DNA of 64,000 nt. Origin: Casuarina equisetifolia. Lineage: Eukaryota > Streptophyta > Magnoliopsida > Fagales > Casuarinaceae. Below the pieces are notes generated by a model that worked only from the letters and a program-made list of their open reading frames with translations, was not told the DNA's origin and did no database searches. The stretch lies in the NCBI GenBank assembly GCA_028551475.1, contig CM052357.1:3891931-3955930 (forward strand), read 5' to 3'. Of the stretch, positions 10,609 through 22,625 are shown one piece after another. The stretch's first letter is position 1, and the number at the start of each line of letters is the position of its first letter. A program made the position numbers and the translations under genes.

Positions 10609-13532
10609 ATGGTGAAACTTTTCAAGAACTTCACCATGAGGACTAAATATTCAGCGATCGCAGGAACTGCGAAACCCATCATCATCTTTGTAGGCATTTA
10701 TGGTGCGTGGAGTTTTGTAACTCGTGCTTTAAAAAGAAATCGAGTCCGTACCAGGTCCTTGTCCATTGGAGTTCTCCATGGTGGAGATCTAGCACTGCAG
10801 AGATTGATCAATTATCATGAAGCCCAAGCAGATCCTACAATATTAGATGGAGCCGAGAAGGAGTTGAAGTCACTACTTGTAAAGAAATACCCGGATTTCG
10901 GGGAGCTGCGGGTTTGCTGTCTCTGTCACTACATCTCTGTTAAATATCTTAGATACTTGAAGTTCAACAGTATATTTTCTCCCCCAAGTTTGGTTTCCAT
11001 GTTTTCTTGAGACAATTTTTGCTGATGGCAATAATTAACTGCTGCTCTTTACATGGGTATAATTTTGTTTATAATAATTGAATGCGTGAAATATTCAAAA
11101 TGCTGATTTTTGTTGGAAGACCGATTTTCTGTCATGTGATTTTATTAGCTTTGTTTGCATGAAGAGTGCAGTAGCAAAGGTGGAAATGGCTGGAAAAGAA
11201 GCTGCGGCAGTGACAATGTTGCAAATTGAATTTAGAAAGGCTGAGAAGGAGCAAAAACGACACGAAGCCTACGAGATTGATATGTTACTCGTGGAAATGC
11301 TTATCTACAAGGTCTTAAACTCTTATCCCTGCAACTCCCTTATCCCTGCTGCTGCCCTACCCTACTTCCTCTTGGTTTTTGGGTTAAATTTTAGGATATA
11401 TTTACGTATTATTTTTTTTTGTTTTAAGGTAAGTTGCATTAAAAAAAAATGTAATGAACAAAAACATAGGGACATACCCCAGTATTACAACAAATCTCCA
11501 AAAACTAAGAGTAAGAGATAATAGAGGTTGAAAGCCTTCAAATCTCACTCAGAAAAACATTTCCTTGTGAGGGTTTAATATTTTGAAGTAAAGAAGCTCT
11601 CCCTCATACAATTTTCCTTATTCTAACCAACAATATTGGAATATCAACTAGTTTACTCTAAAATTTTCTTCTATTTCATTCTGCCCATAAGTAATAAATA
11701 CACGCTAAAAAAGATATTTTAAAAATCTTAGCAACCAAATCTTTACCTTTAGTTGCTTTGATCATCTATTGTAATTCTTCATTCCATCCTCCAATATGAC
11801 ATCGAATTCCATTTTGAACAAGGATACTCTTCCAAATCAACATTGTGTTTGGGCATTCAAAGAAAAGATGACTCCTGTTTTCTACTTGAGACTAACAAAA
11901 GTCATAGTATATATTAATTGTAGGGAGTCAGTGTACCATTCTCTCTACTGTAGAAAGTCGGTCATGACAGAGTAGCCATCCAATGAAGTTATGCTTGTAA
12001 ATGCCACCAGTCCAAATTAGATTATACCAATCCACTTTTCCATTTACTAGTTAAAGGTCCTAATAAATATCTTTGCAATAATAGGCAGGACTAGAAAGTA
12101 TTGAGGTAAGCATAGGTCTTAATTTGAGTAGACCTCTCCAACTCCATACCATAGAACCTTTGATATCAACTGCATAACTGAAGTTCTTTTATATTTTATA
12201 CTGTGTATCCACTTACTCCATAATAAAACATTTGAAGATTTATGAGAGTCCAAAGCATACGTCCTAAAAGGACTTTATTTCAAAGCTTTAGATTTGGTAA
12301 TCCCAATCCCCCTTCCTTCTTTGGTGAGCAAACAATTTGCCAAGTTACTTTGTGAGAACATTGTGTATCTGTACTTCCTGCCCATAAGAAGTTCCCAATC
12401 TTTTTCTCTATCTCATAGATTGTTTGCTTCGATAGTAAGAAAACTTGTATCCAAAATGTACATGTAGAAATTAATATTAATTTTTCCAACTGTAATCTTC
12501 CAGCAAAGCTAAGATGTTTCATGCCCCAACCTTCTATTCTTCCAAATATTTTATTTGTCAAACTTTTGCAATCCGCATGAGTAAGTCTTTTTGTAATCAA
12601 AGAAACTCAAAAATATCGAATAGGAAGTGTACCTATAGGGAAAGGTGAGTGATCCAAGATAAGAAGCTGCTCTTATTCTGATAATCCTGAGAAAAATATT
12701 TGACATTTGCTTGGGTTGTAATGAAGGCCTGTATTATATTTACGTATTATTGTCATTAAGTTAATTCACTCAAACTTTTCTTCAACTTTGAGGCATTCAG
12801 ATATGTTCAATGTGCAAATAATTATTTATAGAATCATTCCCTCTTACTAACAAACTAATTTTTAGATTTAACTTTAAGTCTTCTTTGAAAAACGTTCATG
12901 CTGAATGCTAAAGGCTTGGCATTAAGCAATATGCTTTTTTATATAATAATATGACTTCTTGATCTACCGAATAACAAAAAGTTGGACAACGGTTTTACAG
13001 TGAATCTAAACCAGAACTTCTTTGCTTTGATCGTCAGGGAGATTTCACAGCGGCTATTGAACGCGAATGCTTGAAGTATGAACAGACTTCAGATGCACGG
13101 CGTCCTCTGTATAGGGTATATCCTTCTCTCCTTATATATCCTGGGCAACCAACCAAGCCAAAAAATTACCCAAGAACATGTTTACATGCATGATAAATCT
13201 AAGCCATGACGTCTTTGAAAAAATTGAGAGCGTAATTATACCATGTTTTAAAGGTTTAAGAATGAATGAAGGTGTTAGTATGTAGGGGCCAAAAACAAAA
13301 AGGAAAAAAACACATTGATATTTAAGTTTATTTCTGGAAAACTCCGCAGGCTATTCTTCACATTTTATTGGAACACCCAGCGGAAGCCTTACGATGTTGG
13401 CTCGGTTTTAAGGCTATTCAAAAGCACTTTCGGGATCAACCTAGTTTAGAAGAAGACGAACTCGACGCAGTTGATTCCAACTTCGAAGAGTTCAAGAAGG
13501 TAGTCGAGTCGCTTATAAAAGATATTCAATAG
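10609..13532 (+). CDS. Gene B: membrane-anchored TPR-like protein, diverged partner of gene A
   Basis: Four exons, all phase 0: 10609-10911, 11165-11311, 13038-13115 and 13350-13532, giving 236 aa. The start ATG is followed by a basic N-terminus and a hydrophobic helix at about residues 22-38 (KPIIIFVGIYGAWSF). Helical TPR-like segments follow: LALQRLINYHEAQADP, EIDMLLVEMLIYKGDFTAAI, DARRPLYRAILHILL, then an acidic C-terminal end. The exon borders fall at the same protein positions as in A and C: the second junction precedes GD/GR and the third precedes AI. A and B are therefore distant paralogues arranged head-to-head. Intron 2 (11312-13037) is enlarged by an antisense LINE fragment. The acceptor at 11164 is weaker than the others; it was chosen because only it keeps phase. 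Function is unknown; it may be a plastid or organelle membrane protein. Confidence 0.8.
11430..12780 (-). mobile_element. LINE (non-LTR retrotransposon) fragment, antisense in intron 2 of gene B
   Basis: On the minus strand, 12600-12280 encodes the end of a LINE reverse transcriptase (MITKRLTHADCKSL, LSFAGRLQLEKLILIS, NFLWAG, KKEGGLGLPNLKL). Further down, about 11890-11780 encodes the zinc-binding end (NRSHLFFECPNTMLIWKSIL). Stops and frame changes separate these pieces. The 5' part with the endonuclease and the catalytic RT core is missing, so the copy is 5'-truncated and dead. The boundaries are approximate: the 3' end probably lies near the T/A-rich sequence at 11405-11450. Confidence 0.82.
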
Positions 13533-14734
13533 TCTAAGGCAAAGAAAACATGCAAGTGTAATTTGGATGTGAGATATAAGATATGAAACTCTTTGATTTA
13601 TCCATGTGTCTCGTATTATCAATATATTGATCTATTATACTTTTTATATGTTAATATGTTTTTCTTACTTATAAACCAATTTTAAAATAGTAAATAGGCT
13701 TGGAATATAATATTCAGAGTCCTCTTTGGTTACATGCTGCTTTAGTTCCAACAAAGCTAAGAAATCTTGTTAATGTGGGAACGTATTTATGAAAACAAAT
13801 TAGGCAAAATTGGCATTCCTGTCTTTTCTGTCTACAATTAGTAGTTGCTGCTCTTACTAGTAGTACTCTTAAGGTTTTGGTGCTTTGATTTGGAACTACT
13901 AGACTGAAAATTTCGCTCATCATAAAGATTGAATGGCTTCTTTTTATGAATAGAATATGTCATTACACCGGTAGGAAGTAATGCAAATAGCGTAAGGGAC
14001 ACAAGTACTAGCGACAAGAAAAGAAGCAACCGACTATTTTTTTTTTTTCCTTGCGACGAGAAAACTAGAGCTCCTTGTCTCCCAGATTCAACGTTTCCCG
14101 CAGGCCGTGAGGCATAGTGGTGGTTTAAAAGAGAAAATTTGTTTTTTAAACCATATCAGAGCTGATGATATAGGTAAATAAGCTCTTATTGTGACCTCTG
14201 GTTTAGGTAAGAAACTTCTTTATAATATCACTTACTAGATTTATAACTTCATTTTATGTTGGTTGTACAAAAGAGTATTAGAATGTCCAACATTGCTTCC
14301 GTTGTGAAATCAAAATTGGCTTTCTTACAAATCAATTTTAAGGAGAAAATTGATTCCCTGCAATAATGCCAAAATACATGGTTCGTGTAAATAAAATCAA
14401 ATTATGACTTAAGTCTTGCCAAAAAATTCATGATATTATTCAAAAGGACAATTTTACCTTAAAACTAAATGCAAAAAGTTTTTGAAACATATCATATTAC
14501 TTGTAGTATGTTATAGAATTCTTTAATTCAAAAAATAGTTCAAAAGTTGTAAAAATAATATTTACATTTGAAATTATTTAAAAAAAAATTGTTGTCACAC
14601 AGGATGATTGTCCTTCATACTCTTTTACACACTAAGTATATCTTGACTTAAAGATTGAATGAAATGAAATAAATGCTTTCACACACCTAACATATTATAA
14701 AAATTTGGTACATAGTACATATTACGAAGGCATA
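13533..14734. other. Intergenic between duplicated blocks, with an orphan open frame on minus
   Basis: Mostly AT-rich. On the minus strand from about 14155 down to 13838 one frame stays open without an ATG at its head. It encodes a Ser/Lys-rich stretch, then a strong membrane helix (LLLFLSLVLVSLTLFALLP) and a Ser/Lys-rich tail. The open length and a single membrane helix are suggestive, but no start, no splice context and no family could be found. It may be a gene remnant. Confidence 0.3.
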
Positions 14735-14993
14735 AAACATTGTGTATTTATATCTTATTTTGGACTGTATCAAGCAAAAGAAAGATCCAAAAGAGCTCCG
14801 CCTGCACCTCCACTATGGAAACAGAAAAGGAAAGAAAGAGAAGTGATGAAATAGCTAAACAATGGATGCATATTGTTCTACTAAAACGGAAATGCAATAT
14901 CCAAAACTCCTTTGTCGCTGCCCATTCACCAACTTGCAACCCCTCTTCACTGTTTGGGCGAACAGGAAAAGAGGGGAACTGATAGGGAAGGGC

Positions 14994-17614
14994 TCATTGC
15001 GGCGTGGGGATTCCTCCATCGACAGCCCTTATGTATTCCTTCCACCATATCTTTGCATTCTCCTTATCATCTAACATAGTGAATATAATAGCCTGTACAA
15101 GTGGGAATAGAAGACTTAAAGTATGTAAGTCTAAAGAATTAAAAAAATAAATTAGAAAGTCTTAAAAAAACTTCAAGTATGTAAGATATCTGCATGGGTT
15201 TAATTAATCGGTTTATCACCACACTCAAACCTGTTAAATATGGATGTCTTCGCCGGAGATATAATAGTGAAGTTTTTAATGTCAAACTACAAAGTGGAAG
15301 AAACCAGTCATGGTAGATAAGAGGCATCCCTCAAACTTCTCTTTGTTATTTCCTTTCTTTCTCTTTTTTTTTTTTCAAATTCCAAATTTTTGTCCCTGAA
15401 ATGAAGAAATTGACAAACCTTGTAAAGAGGAATTCGGCCGTCTGAAGGGTTGTTATTAGATACCGTGAGACAGCTGCATTTCGAGGCTTCTTCATATCTT
15501 CCCTGTATAAATCACATTATGATATGAATCTTGAGTGATTAAAAATAGGAAGAATGCTCAGAAATATTTTCTAACTAAACAATTTTGTATTTCATTTGGT
15601 GTATATAATATCTGATATTTTACTAGGAAAAAAATACAAGCTTCCCTGGTGATCCATCTTAGGAAATAGATCTTTGTATTTTCTAAATTTTTTTTCTCCT
15701 TTCTTGAAGACGCCTTGTTTCGCTTCCTATCTTTAATTTTACTCCGTTGTTTTGGACAAAGGAATGTAATTATGAGGTCCTCAAGAGGAGTTCATAGAAA
15801 ATAGAGTGCTAAACTACAATGCTCAAGAGTATCATTTGCAAGTAAAGCTCCCTCAATAAGTTGACTAAACTATGAACAAGAGCAGTCGGAATCAGTATTT
15901 GCTGTTGCTCGGATTTTTACATGGAAAGGAGGAAGTTCAATGTTCAATGTTCAGCTTCAACATTAATGGCCATTTTCGATGACACTAATGTTGCATTTTT
16001 CTACAGAACATCGTAGTTAGTGTTCGGAAATGGAAGAGCTGCAAGAAATGTGGTATTGCAAAGGGTAAGGTCCCATTATTTCTAGGTATACCATTGGAGA
16101 CCAAAATTACGAAGTGTTGTTTGAAGACAATGAAAAAGTGAATAGATGTTGTGCCACAATGCCTTTTCAAGAGAGGAAACTATTGCCAAATTCTGGAAGT
16201 TCTAGCGACATACGGCCTCCTTTATCTAAAAAGTCTCAAGCTTCACATTCATTCCCACACCCACTTTATCTAACTTGGGAAGAAATATTGCGTCGTACCA
16301 GACAGATGAGAACTTCAACTAGTGCCATTTCCACATTAAACTTGATCTCCGAGTCATCTTGATTTTCCCCAAGTCTCTTTCGCAGTACGCTTACTGCGTC
16401 CTCAGCTTTCCCGGATCTTACTAGCGACATTGCTTCCATCTACATAGTTGTGAAGAGAGGGGGCAGGGGGGGCGAACATGGTAATTTTCAGCTACAACTC
16501 GGTATCCAGATTACTTAAAAATCTTACATAAAAAAACCAGGCAACTCCTTAAGTGAAAACGAGCAATATTAAAGACAGGCCTTGTTGACGTATTGTCTAT
16601 TTCTTCTAGCTCTTTTCTCAAACTAAGCAAAGTTTGTTGATTAATTTATAAGATATTGTTGGAGTTTTCAATGACTGCTATAGCAGTTTACTTTTCGTTA
16701 GGCTTTGAAGTGCTTAAATTTCTTCAAGAATTTGGCAGCTAAAGCTACAAATGCCGATTGTAATATTTCAGGCTAGAGGAAATTCTAGCTTCAGCTTGGC
16801 TTCCCTGTACATGCCATCAAACATCCCCAAAGTAGCCTACAAATAAAGCTTCTGTTTAACTTTTGTATTATGATAAGTGAGTCATACAAAATGCTATTCT
16901 TCCTGAATTTGTCGAGGGGATGAACAAGGACTATGATAAGTGAGTCATACATCCTTAAATCTTCTTTTGCTAAGGATTTTTGGCACAAATTTTTGCTTTG
17001 CAATGATTTTTTTTTTAATTAGGTAAAAGAGGATTTAAGGTACGATGTGTACCTAAGAACCGTTAACTGTCAAGGATGATAGAAGAAGCAGCAGTGGAAA
17101 AGAAATGAACCTTAATATCTTTGACCTCGGTCTCTGAAGGCCTCTTCCAAATAGACAATATTTTGCCCTTTCCTTTGCTTGAAGCCAGATAGACAGTCAT
17201 ATCCAACAACGATTTCAGCGGAACCTTCCCACCTGCTGGGTATGTAATTGGCATCGACATAGGCGATTTCTGCTTCACAGGAATCGCAATGGCTTGTGGA
17301 CTCACCTTCAAACCGCAAGTGATAATCCCTAGAATACAAGCCAAAGCCAAAGACGCGCCCACGGCCGCTCTCTCATTTCGGTCGTCACCTCCATCGTTCA
17401 TTGAAGGTTTTGAGAGCCTATTGATGGCGCAAACAATGGGACTAAAGCCATGTGCAAATCTCCGGCAAATGGAGCTGTTACTCTTACTATGAGGAAGAGA
17501 TGAAAGGCTAAATGTGAAACAAGGTTTGGTTACTTTTGCAGGCTTGATGCCGGAAGGGATATTTAGAGACGGAGAGGGCAAGGCCGTGCAGCGGAGGCAA
17601 AGTGCAGTCTTCAT
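14994..17614 (-). CDS. Gene C: plastid TPR-like protein, tandem duplicate of gene A
   Basis: Four phase-0 exons on minus: 17614-17111, 16439-16299, 15502-15419 and 15092-14994, with exactly the same exon lengths as gene A (504, 141, 84, 99) and 275 aa. Transit-peptide-like start, hydrophobic segment AVGASLALACILGIITCG, then KVPLKSLLDMTVYL and TPR-like repeats (RSGKAEDAVSVLRKRLGENQ, ALVEVLICLGRYEEASKCSC, DGRIPLYKAIIF, ENAKIWWKEYIRAVDGG). The open frame reaches 17659 only from a GTG; ATG 17614 matches the start of gene A. No stop or frameshift was found, so the copy looks functional. Differences from A are concentrated in the charged C-terminal half of exon 2. Gene C has lost its divergent partner: the gene B copy beyond its promoter is broken. 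Confidence 0.85.
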
Positions 17615-17759
17615 GGCGTGGTTTGTTCTTTCAGGAAGTGGAAGGCTAGCCCATATCACTACTTATAATTGATCAAAATTTTTAGTAGCCATTAGTGATA
17701 CAACCTTCTCGTTAGAAGTAAGGTATCGGGTTGCAGCTTTATGCAGGAGTTTCGTTAGC

Positions 17760-19480
17760 TGATGGGCAAGGTATCATTCAGAAAGAAAGAATGTGTTCCG
17801 CATGCACGAGGAAGGGTGTGTCTGACGAGGAATGGTCTGTCTTGAAAAGATCCCGAAATACTTTTGTAGCTTTCTTTAACCAGTTGTCTGCTTATTTATG
17901 CGTGCAGGACGAAAATGAGACGCTAAAAGATAAGTTCTTAAAATGAAATTTAAACAAAAATAAAGATTATCCAACCTTAGATTAGCTTTTAGATAGAAGA
18001 TCTAGGTCTACTAACATGATATCAAAGGTCAAATTAATTCTATTTCATCTCATATAACCTTAAGTTTTATGACACTTGGTTTGCTAGACAATTTGTAGAA
18101 CAAAAGTTTTACATCAAAAGATATTATTTTTAGGGTAAAACTTAAATAAAAGGTAATTAAAAAACTTTTAATTTTTTAAGTAACTTTTGAGTTAGGCTTT
18201 TAAACCTATTGACAATTTTTGTTTTCCCCACTTCGTTTCATATTCCAAAAGTCATTTGAAATAATGTGATAGAGAATCCGCAAACGAACGTACAAAAAGT
18301 TCTTGCTTCGTATGTGGAAGAGGAACAAGTATTCCCTACAATAAAAGGACTGCAGAAAATGCATCTCTCTACCCACCTTCCAAGATTTTAATTGGATCAA
18401 TTGCATCTCCTTCAACAAGTTACTAGTGCATTCATCGTTTTTTTCACCATACTTTTATTGTCTGATTGGCAAAGGTATCATTCAAAAAGAAAGAATGTGT
18501 TACGCATACACAAGGAAAGGTCTGTCTTGAAGAGATATTGAAATACTTCTGCAGCTTTCTTTAGTCGGTTATCTGTTTATTTATATGTGTAAGATAAAAA
18601 TAACATACTAAAACATAAGATTCTTAACATGAAATTTAAATTAAAACAAGGATCACTAACTTTTAAATTAGTTTTTGTATTAGAGATTTGGGTCTATTAA
18701 CATGATATTAAAGGCTAGATTAACTATGTTTCATCCCATACAACCTTTAGTTTAATGATACTCAATGTATGGGACAATGTGTGTAGGTACCACATCAAAA
18801 GACATGTTTCCTAAGGTAAAGTTAGAAAACAGAACTAAAGGTCTATCCGCTTATTTATGTGTATAAAATGAATTCTCACACTAAAAGATAAGATTTCTAA
18901 GATGAAGTTAAATAAAAAAAATGATCATTCAACTTTCAAATTAGTTTTTGGATTGAACATCTAGATCTATCAACATAATATCAAAAGCCAAATTAACTCT
19001 ATTTCATCTTATACAACATTAAGTTTAATAACACTTGATGTATTGAATAATGTGTGAAGAACAAAAGCTCAACATTAAAAGATATGTTTCCTAAGGTAAA
19101 ATGTGAATGAAAAATTTAACAAAAAAAGACCTTCTAATTTTAAACTAATTTTTGAATTAAGCCTTTAAACTTGTTGACAATTTTTGCTTCCCCATTTCAT
19201 TTCATGTTCCAAAAGTCATTTGAATAATGTGATAAAGAATTTGCAAAGAAACATACAAAAGTTCTTACTTCTTATATAGGAAAGGAACAAGTATTCCATA
19301 TGATAAAAAGATAGTTGAAAATACATCTATTTACCCACCTTCCAAGATTTTAATCAAAACAATTGCATTTTCTCTAACAAGTTATTAGTGCACTCCTCAA
19401 TTATTCTTAACAAATTTTCTTGTCTAATATGTAGCTAAGAAAAGGTTATTTCTCTAAACAAATCTAACAAAAGATTCGTA
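17760..19480. repeat. Locally amplified repeats upstream of gene C
   Basis: Two kinds of unit alternate. An AT-rich unit of ~260 bases (17889-18150, 18567-18830, 18845-19110) contains phrases like aacatgatatcaaaggtcaa and ttaagttttatgacacttg. A B-promoter-like unit (18225-18480 and 19190-19480) contains acccaccttccaagatttta and aacaagttactag. Copies of both units also occur singly between genes A and B. The gene A upstream phrase with aaagaaagaatgtgttac also occurs at 17775 and again at 18490. The pattern fits unequal exchange in a promoter region. Confidence 0.7.
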
Positions 19481-20589
19481 GTGAATATATTGATATTCTA
19501 ACGTTCTGTTTGTATGTTAATGTGCTTCTTTGCTTAATAAACTACTACAAAATCTTAGAAAACTTGAAACAATAGGATAGATTGTAAAGACTTATGCAAA
19601 TTGATTCACATGGTTTAGTAAGTTGTGCCTATATCTACAAGCACAATTAGGCTAATTGTTTCTTATTGCAACCAGAACGCAAACCACAAAAGTTCTATAA
19701 TAATCTTACTCTCCCTAAGATCCAATGCACCCTTTCTTGTAACTCAAGAATATAACCTCTCTTCATTATTCAAGACAACAGACTTTCAACTTCTTCATGT
19801 TCTCTACTACAACACTGTTTTTAAAGTCTCTTCACTCTACTTCTTTTACTTCTTTATGTTGCCTTTATATTGCTCAAACACTTCATTCTTAAAGATATTG
19901 TTTCTAGTGGTAACAAGAGTCATGCACTCTTTTGTATGCATAACCATCTTCATAAAGTTGCATGAGGTGGATAAGTAAAAGTACCTCATCTTTTAAAGGT
20001 AGCCTTCAACATGTCATTAATATGTAATTCCACAAACATATGTTTTTCCTCTATTTTCTAAACTAAGGAGAATAAAGGAGGTTGCATATAGTGTTTGTTG
20101 TTTCCTGATGTAAAGAGAGCATTCTAGAATCATAAAGATTATAAGTCAGCTTCTATAAATCTCTTCCTAGACAATAATCTTTTCTTTAAGACTTTCAACA
20201 ATTGTTCTTCACCAATGATTTGCACTACTTCACTAAATAGAGCTTGTAAATTCTAGTCAAGTCCATTGAACTTGACTATTGGAATTGGCCTTGTTAACAT
20301 AATTAGATTAACTAGGGTGGAAATATTCTTCATAATAACTCTTATTTTTGAAATAATATCATGAACGAAATGATACTTAACATCGATATGTTTAGTTCTT
20401 CATAAAGTCTTTAATATTTCTCAAATGCATAGCAGCCCTTTAAACCATAAATATTCTTTTAACTCCTTCAACAATAGCCATATATTAGTGGACAAAACAA
20501 CCATAAGCAATAATATAGCTTTTAGCTAATTGTTTCCCTTACTAAACTGACTATATAACCAAACAAAAATCTTGTTTTGTCTAAATCAT

Positions 20590-21195
20590 CTCATTATCTA
20601 AGTTAACAAAGTTAGTAATTAGTCAACTTGATCCTCTTCTAAATATTAATCTAGTTTTTGTTATTCCTTTAAAATACTGTAAGACCCATTTTACTACCAA
20701 CTAATCAACTTTTCCTAAAGAACTTATATATTTGCTTACCATACTTATTGCATGAGCCAATTCTAATCTTGTACATACCATGATATACATTATACTACCA
20801 ACTACACTTGAGCAAGGAATCCAAGACATTTCATCTCCTTCTTTCTTCATTTATGGTGAGAATTAAAGTGAAAGTTTTAAACAAGTAGCAAAAGGAGTTG
20901 TTATTGGCTTAGCAAAACTCATATTGAACTAATGCAATAGCTTTTCAATATAATTTCTCTATGATAAAGAAATAATCCCTTTTGATATGTTTCAAGCAAT
21001 CTCTATTCTCAAAAAAAAGTTGGCAACCCCTAGATCTTTCATTTCAAACTCATGATTCAACATTGTTTTGAGTTCAACAATAGCATACATGTATTTGGTT
21101 GCTATTAACATATACTTTACATATGGCAAAAGATATATAATTGAACCATCTTGACAACTTCTTGTAATAAGAACAATTATCATACTAATTATCAC
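20590..21195 (-). pseudogene. Copia reverse transcriptase remnant
   Basis: The open piece 21195-20992 contains the copia RT phrase ELKTMLNHEFEMKDLG. The downstream part (about 20850-20590) gives SSVVGSIMYIMVCTRLELAHA, followed by a stop and WVLQYFKGI, the usual order in copia RT leading to RNase H. Several stops and frame changes make it non-functional. Confidence 0.75.
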
Positions 21196-21960
21196 AAAAA
21201 CTATGGCTAATCATAAAATATCATATCTTTTGTATCATTGTCATGGAGATTGTTTTAAATCATATAATGATTTGTTTAACTTGCAAGCCTGATTAACTTT
21301 ATTAACAACCTTAAAACCTTTAGGTTGTTTAATATAAATCACTTCTAATTTCTCACATGAAAACATTATTTTAACATTAAATTGTTGTAATTCTAAATCC
21401 ATAAATGCTACTTAGACCATTAACATTCAAATGAAGCTATGCTTCACTATTACTGCAAAGGTTACATTGAAATTTGTAACTTCTTGTTGAGTAAAGTCCT
21501 TTACAACTAAATTTCTTCATATATTTCTTCTTCATTTCTAAGGATTCCATCTTTCCTCTTAAAAATCCATTAACAATCCATAATTCTTTGGTTATAAGGT
21601 AATCCAACAATCTCTCTAGTTTTGTCCTTTAATGATGATTTCATTTCTTCATTCAAGGCTTCTATCCATGTCAATGAGCATGGACCTTTTGTTACTTCCT
21701 TGAATGATCTTGTTCTTAAGTCATTTCAATTTTTACAGTAATTGCATATAATCCTTTTGAAAAGTTTTATAGTAATCTTTCTTGTAACTCAAGAACATAC
21801 CTCTCTTGGCTATTCAAGACAACAGACTCTCAACTTCTTCATTTTCTCTGGACACTCTACTTTTTCTTAAGTCTCTTCACTCTTCTTCTTTTTCTTTTTT
21901 ATGTTGCCTTATGTTGCTCACACCTTTCACTACTTAAAGACACTTTTTGTAGTGAAAACA

Positions 21961-22625
21961 TGTTAGGTTAGTTCAGCCCATATTCGAGACTTATTAGGGT
22001 AATGTGACCCTAAGGTTTAAAAGAAAAAATATAGGTTTTTTCTTTAAGGGTATGGCCATCAAAAAGAAAAGAGAAAGAAAGAGAAAAGAAAAAGAGCAGA
22101 ATTTCACAGGAATTAAAAGCCTTACGCAACAATTGATCAAACATTTGATCAAGGTCGATGCGTGGTCCGATTGAGCTGATTGTTTGTCAGTAGGTTCGAG
22201 ATTGGGTGTTCTTCATTGTGAATGGTTGAATTGTCATTTGGAGCTCTTTAAATCAGCAAATTTTGGTCAAAAATCTAGGTGATACTTTTCAAACTTTTAT
22301 TGGTTAAGTTGATATTTACAACTTGTTCTTCACTATTAATTGGCTATTATTATTTGAATCAATAAATCTTTGTCTTGTTACTATTGTTAAGGACTTGAGT
22401 GGGTTTTAAATCTAACGATTTATATAATAGAGATTTGAGTGAACTCCGTGATCGGTCCTATGGTTTTTATCCTTTACATTGGAGAAGTTCTCCACATAGA
22501 ATTTCTTTTATATTGATTGTGATATTTGCATATTTTACTTATGATTCAAATACATCATTGGTATTTTAATATATCCTCACAGATTCAATCAAAGTGGAAA
22601 ACTTTATACGTCGTTTTTCCCATCA
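21961..22625 (+). mobile_element. Solo LTR (665 bp) with 5-bp target site duplication, nested in the copia element
   Basis: The segment starts TGTTAGG and ends CCCATCA. It is flanked by aaaca on both sides (21956-21960 and 22626-22630). Removing it with one aaaca restores continuity with the sister LTR, which reads tctagtggtaacaagagtca near 19910-19930 where this copy reads tgtagtgaaaaca then agagccac. It contains no coding frame. This is what remains after recombination between two LTRs. Because it interrupts the LTR at 21779-22858, it is younger than that element. Confidence 0.8.

Larger units (their letters stand above)
6845..13700. repeat. Copy 1 of a duplicated block carrying divergent TPR-like genes A and B
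   Basis: From the 3' flank of gene A (about 6845) through the A/B intergenic region and gene B, the sequence aligns by eye with about 14735-23700. Shared parts are the A 3' flank (6845-7110 versus 14735-14990), all four A exons and the introns sampled, the A upstream region (9770-9960 versus 17660-17890), the B upstream region (10320-10600 versus 18225-18480), and B exon 1 (10609-10911 versus 22878-23190). This copy is the intact one, apart from a LINE fragment in an intron of B. Confidence 0.8.

Noticed and set aside
19625..19978. 117-codon plus-strand open frame
   Set aside because: It falls in a presumed LTR that recurs at 21779-21960, lacks a domain and is Leu/Phe-rich as expected from random T-rich sequence.
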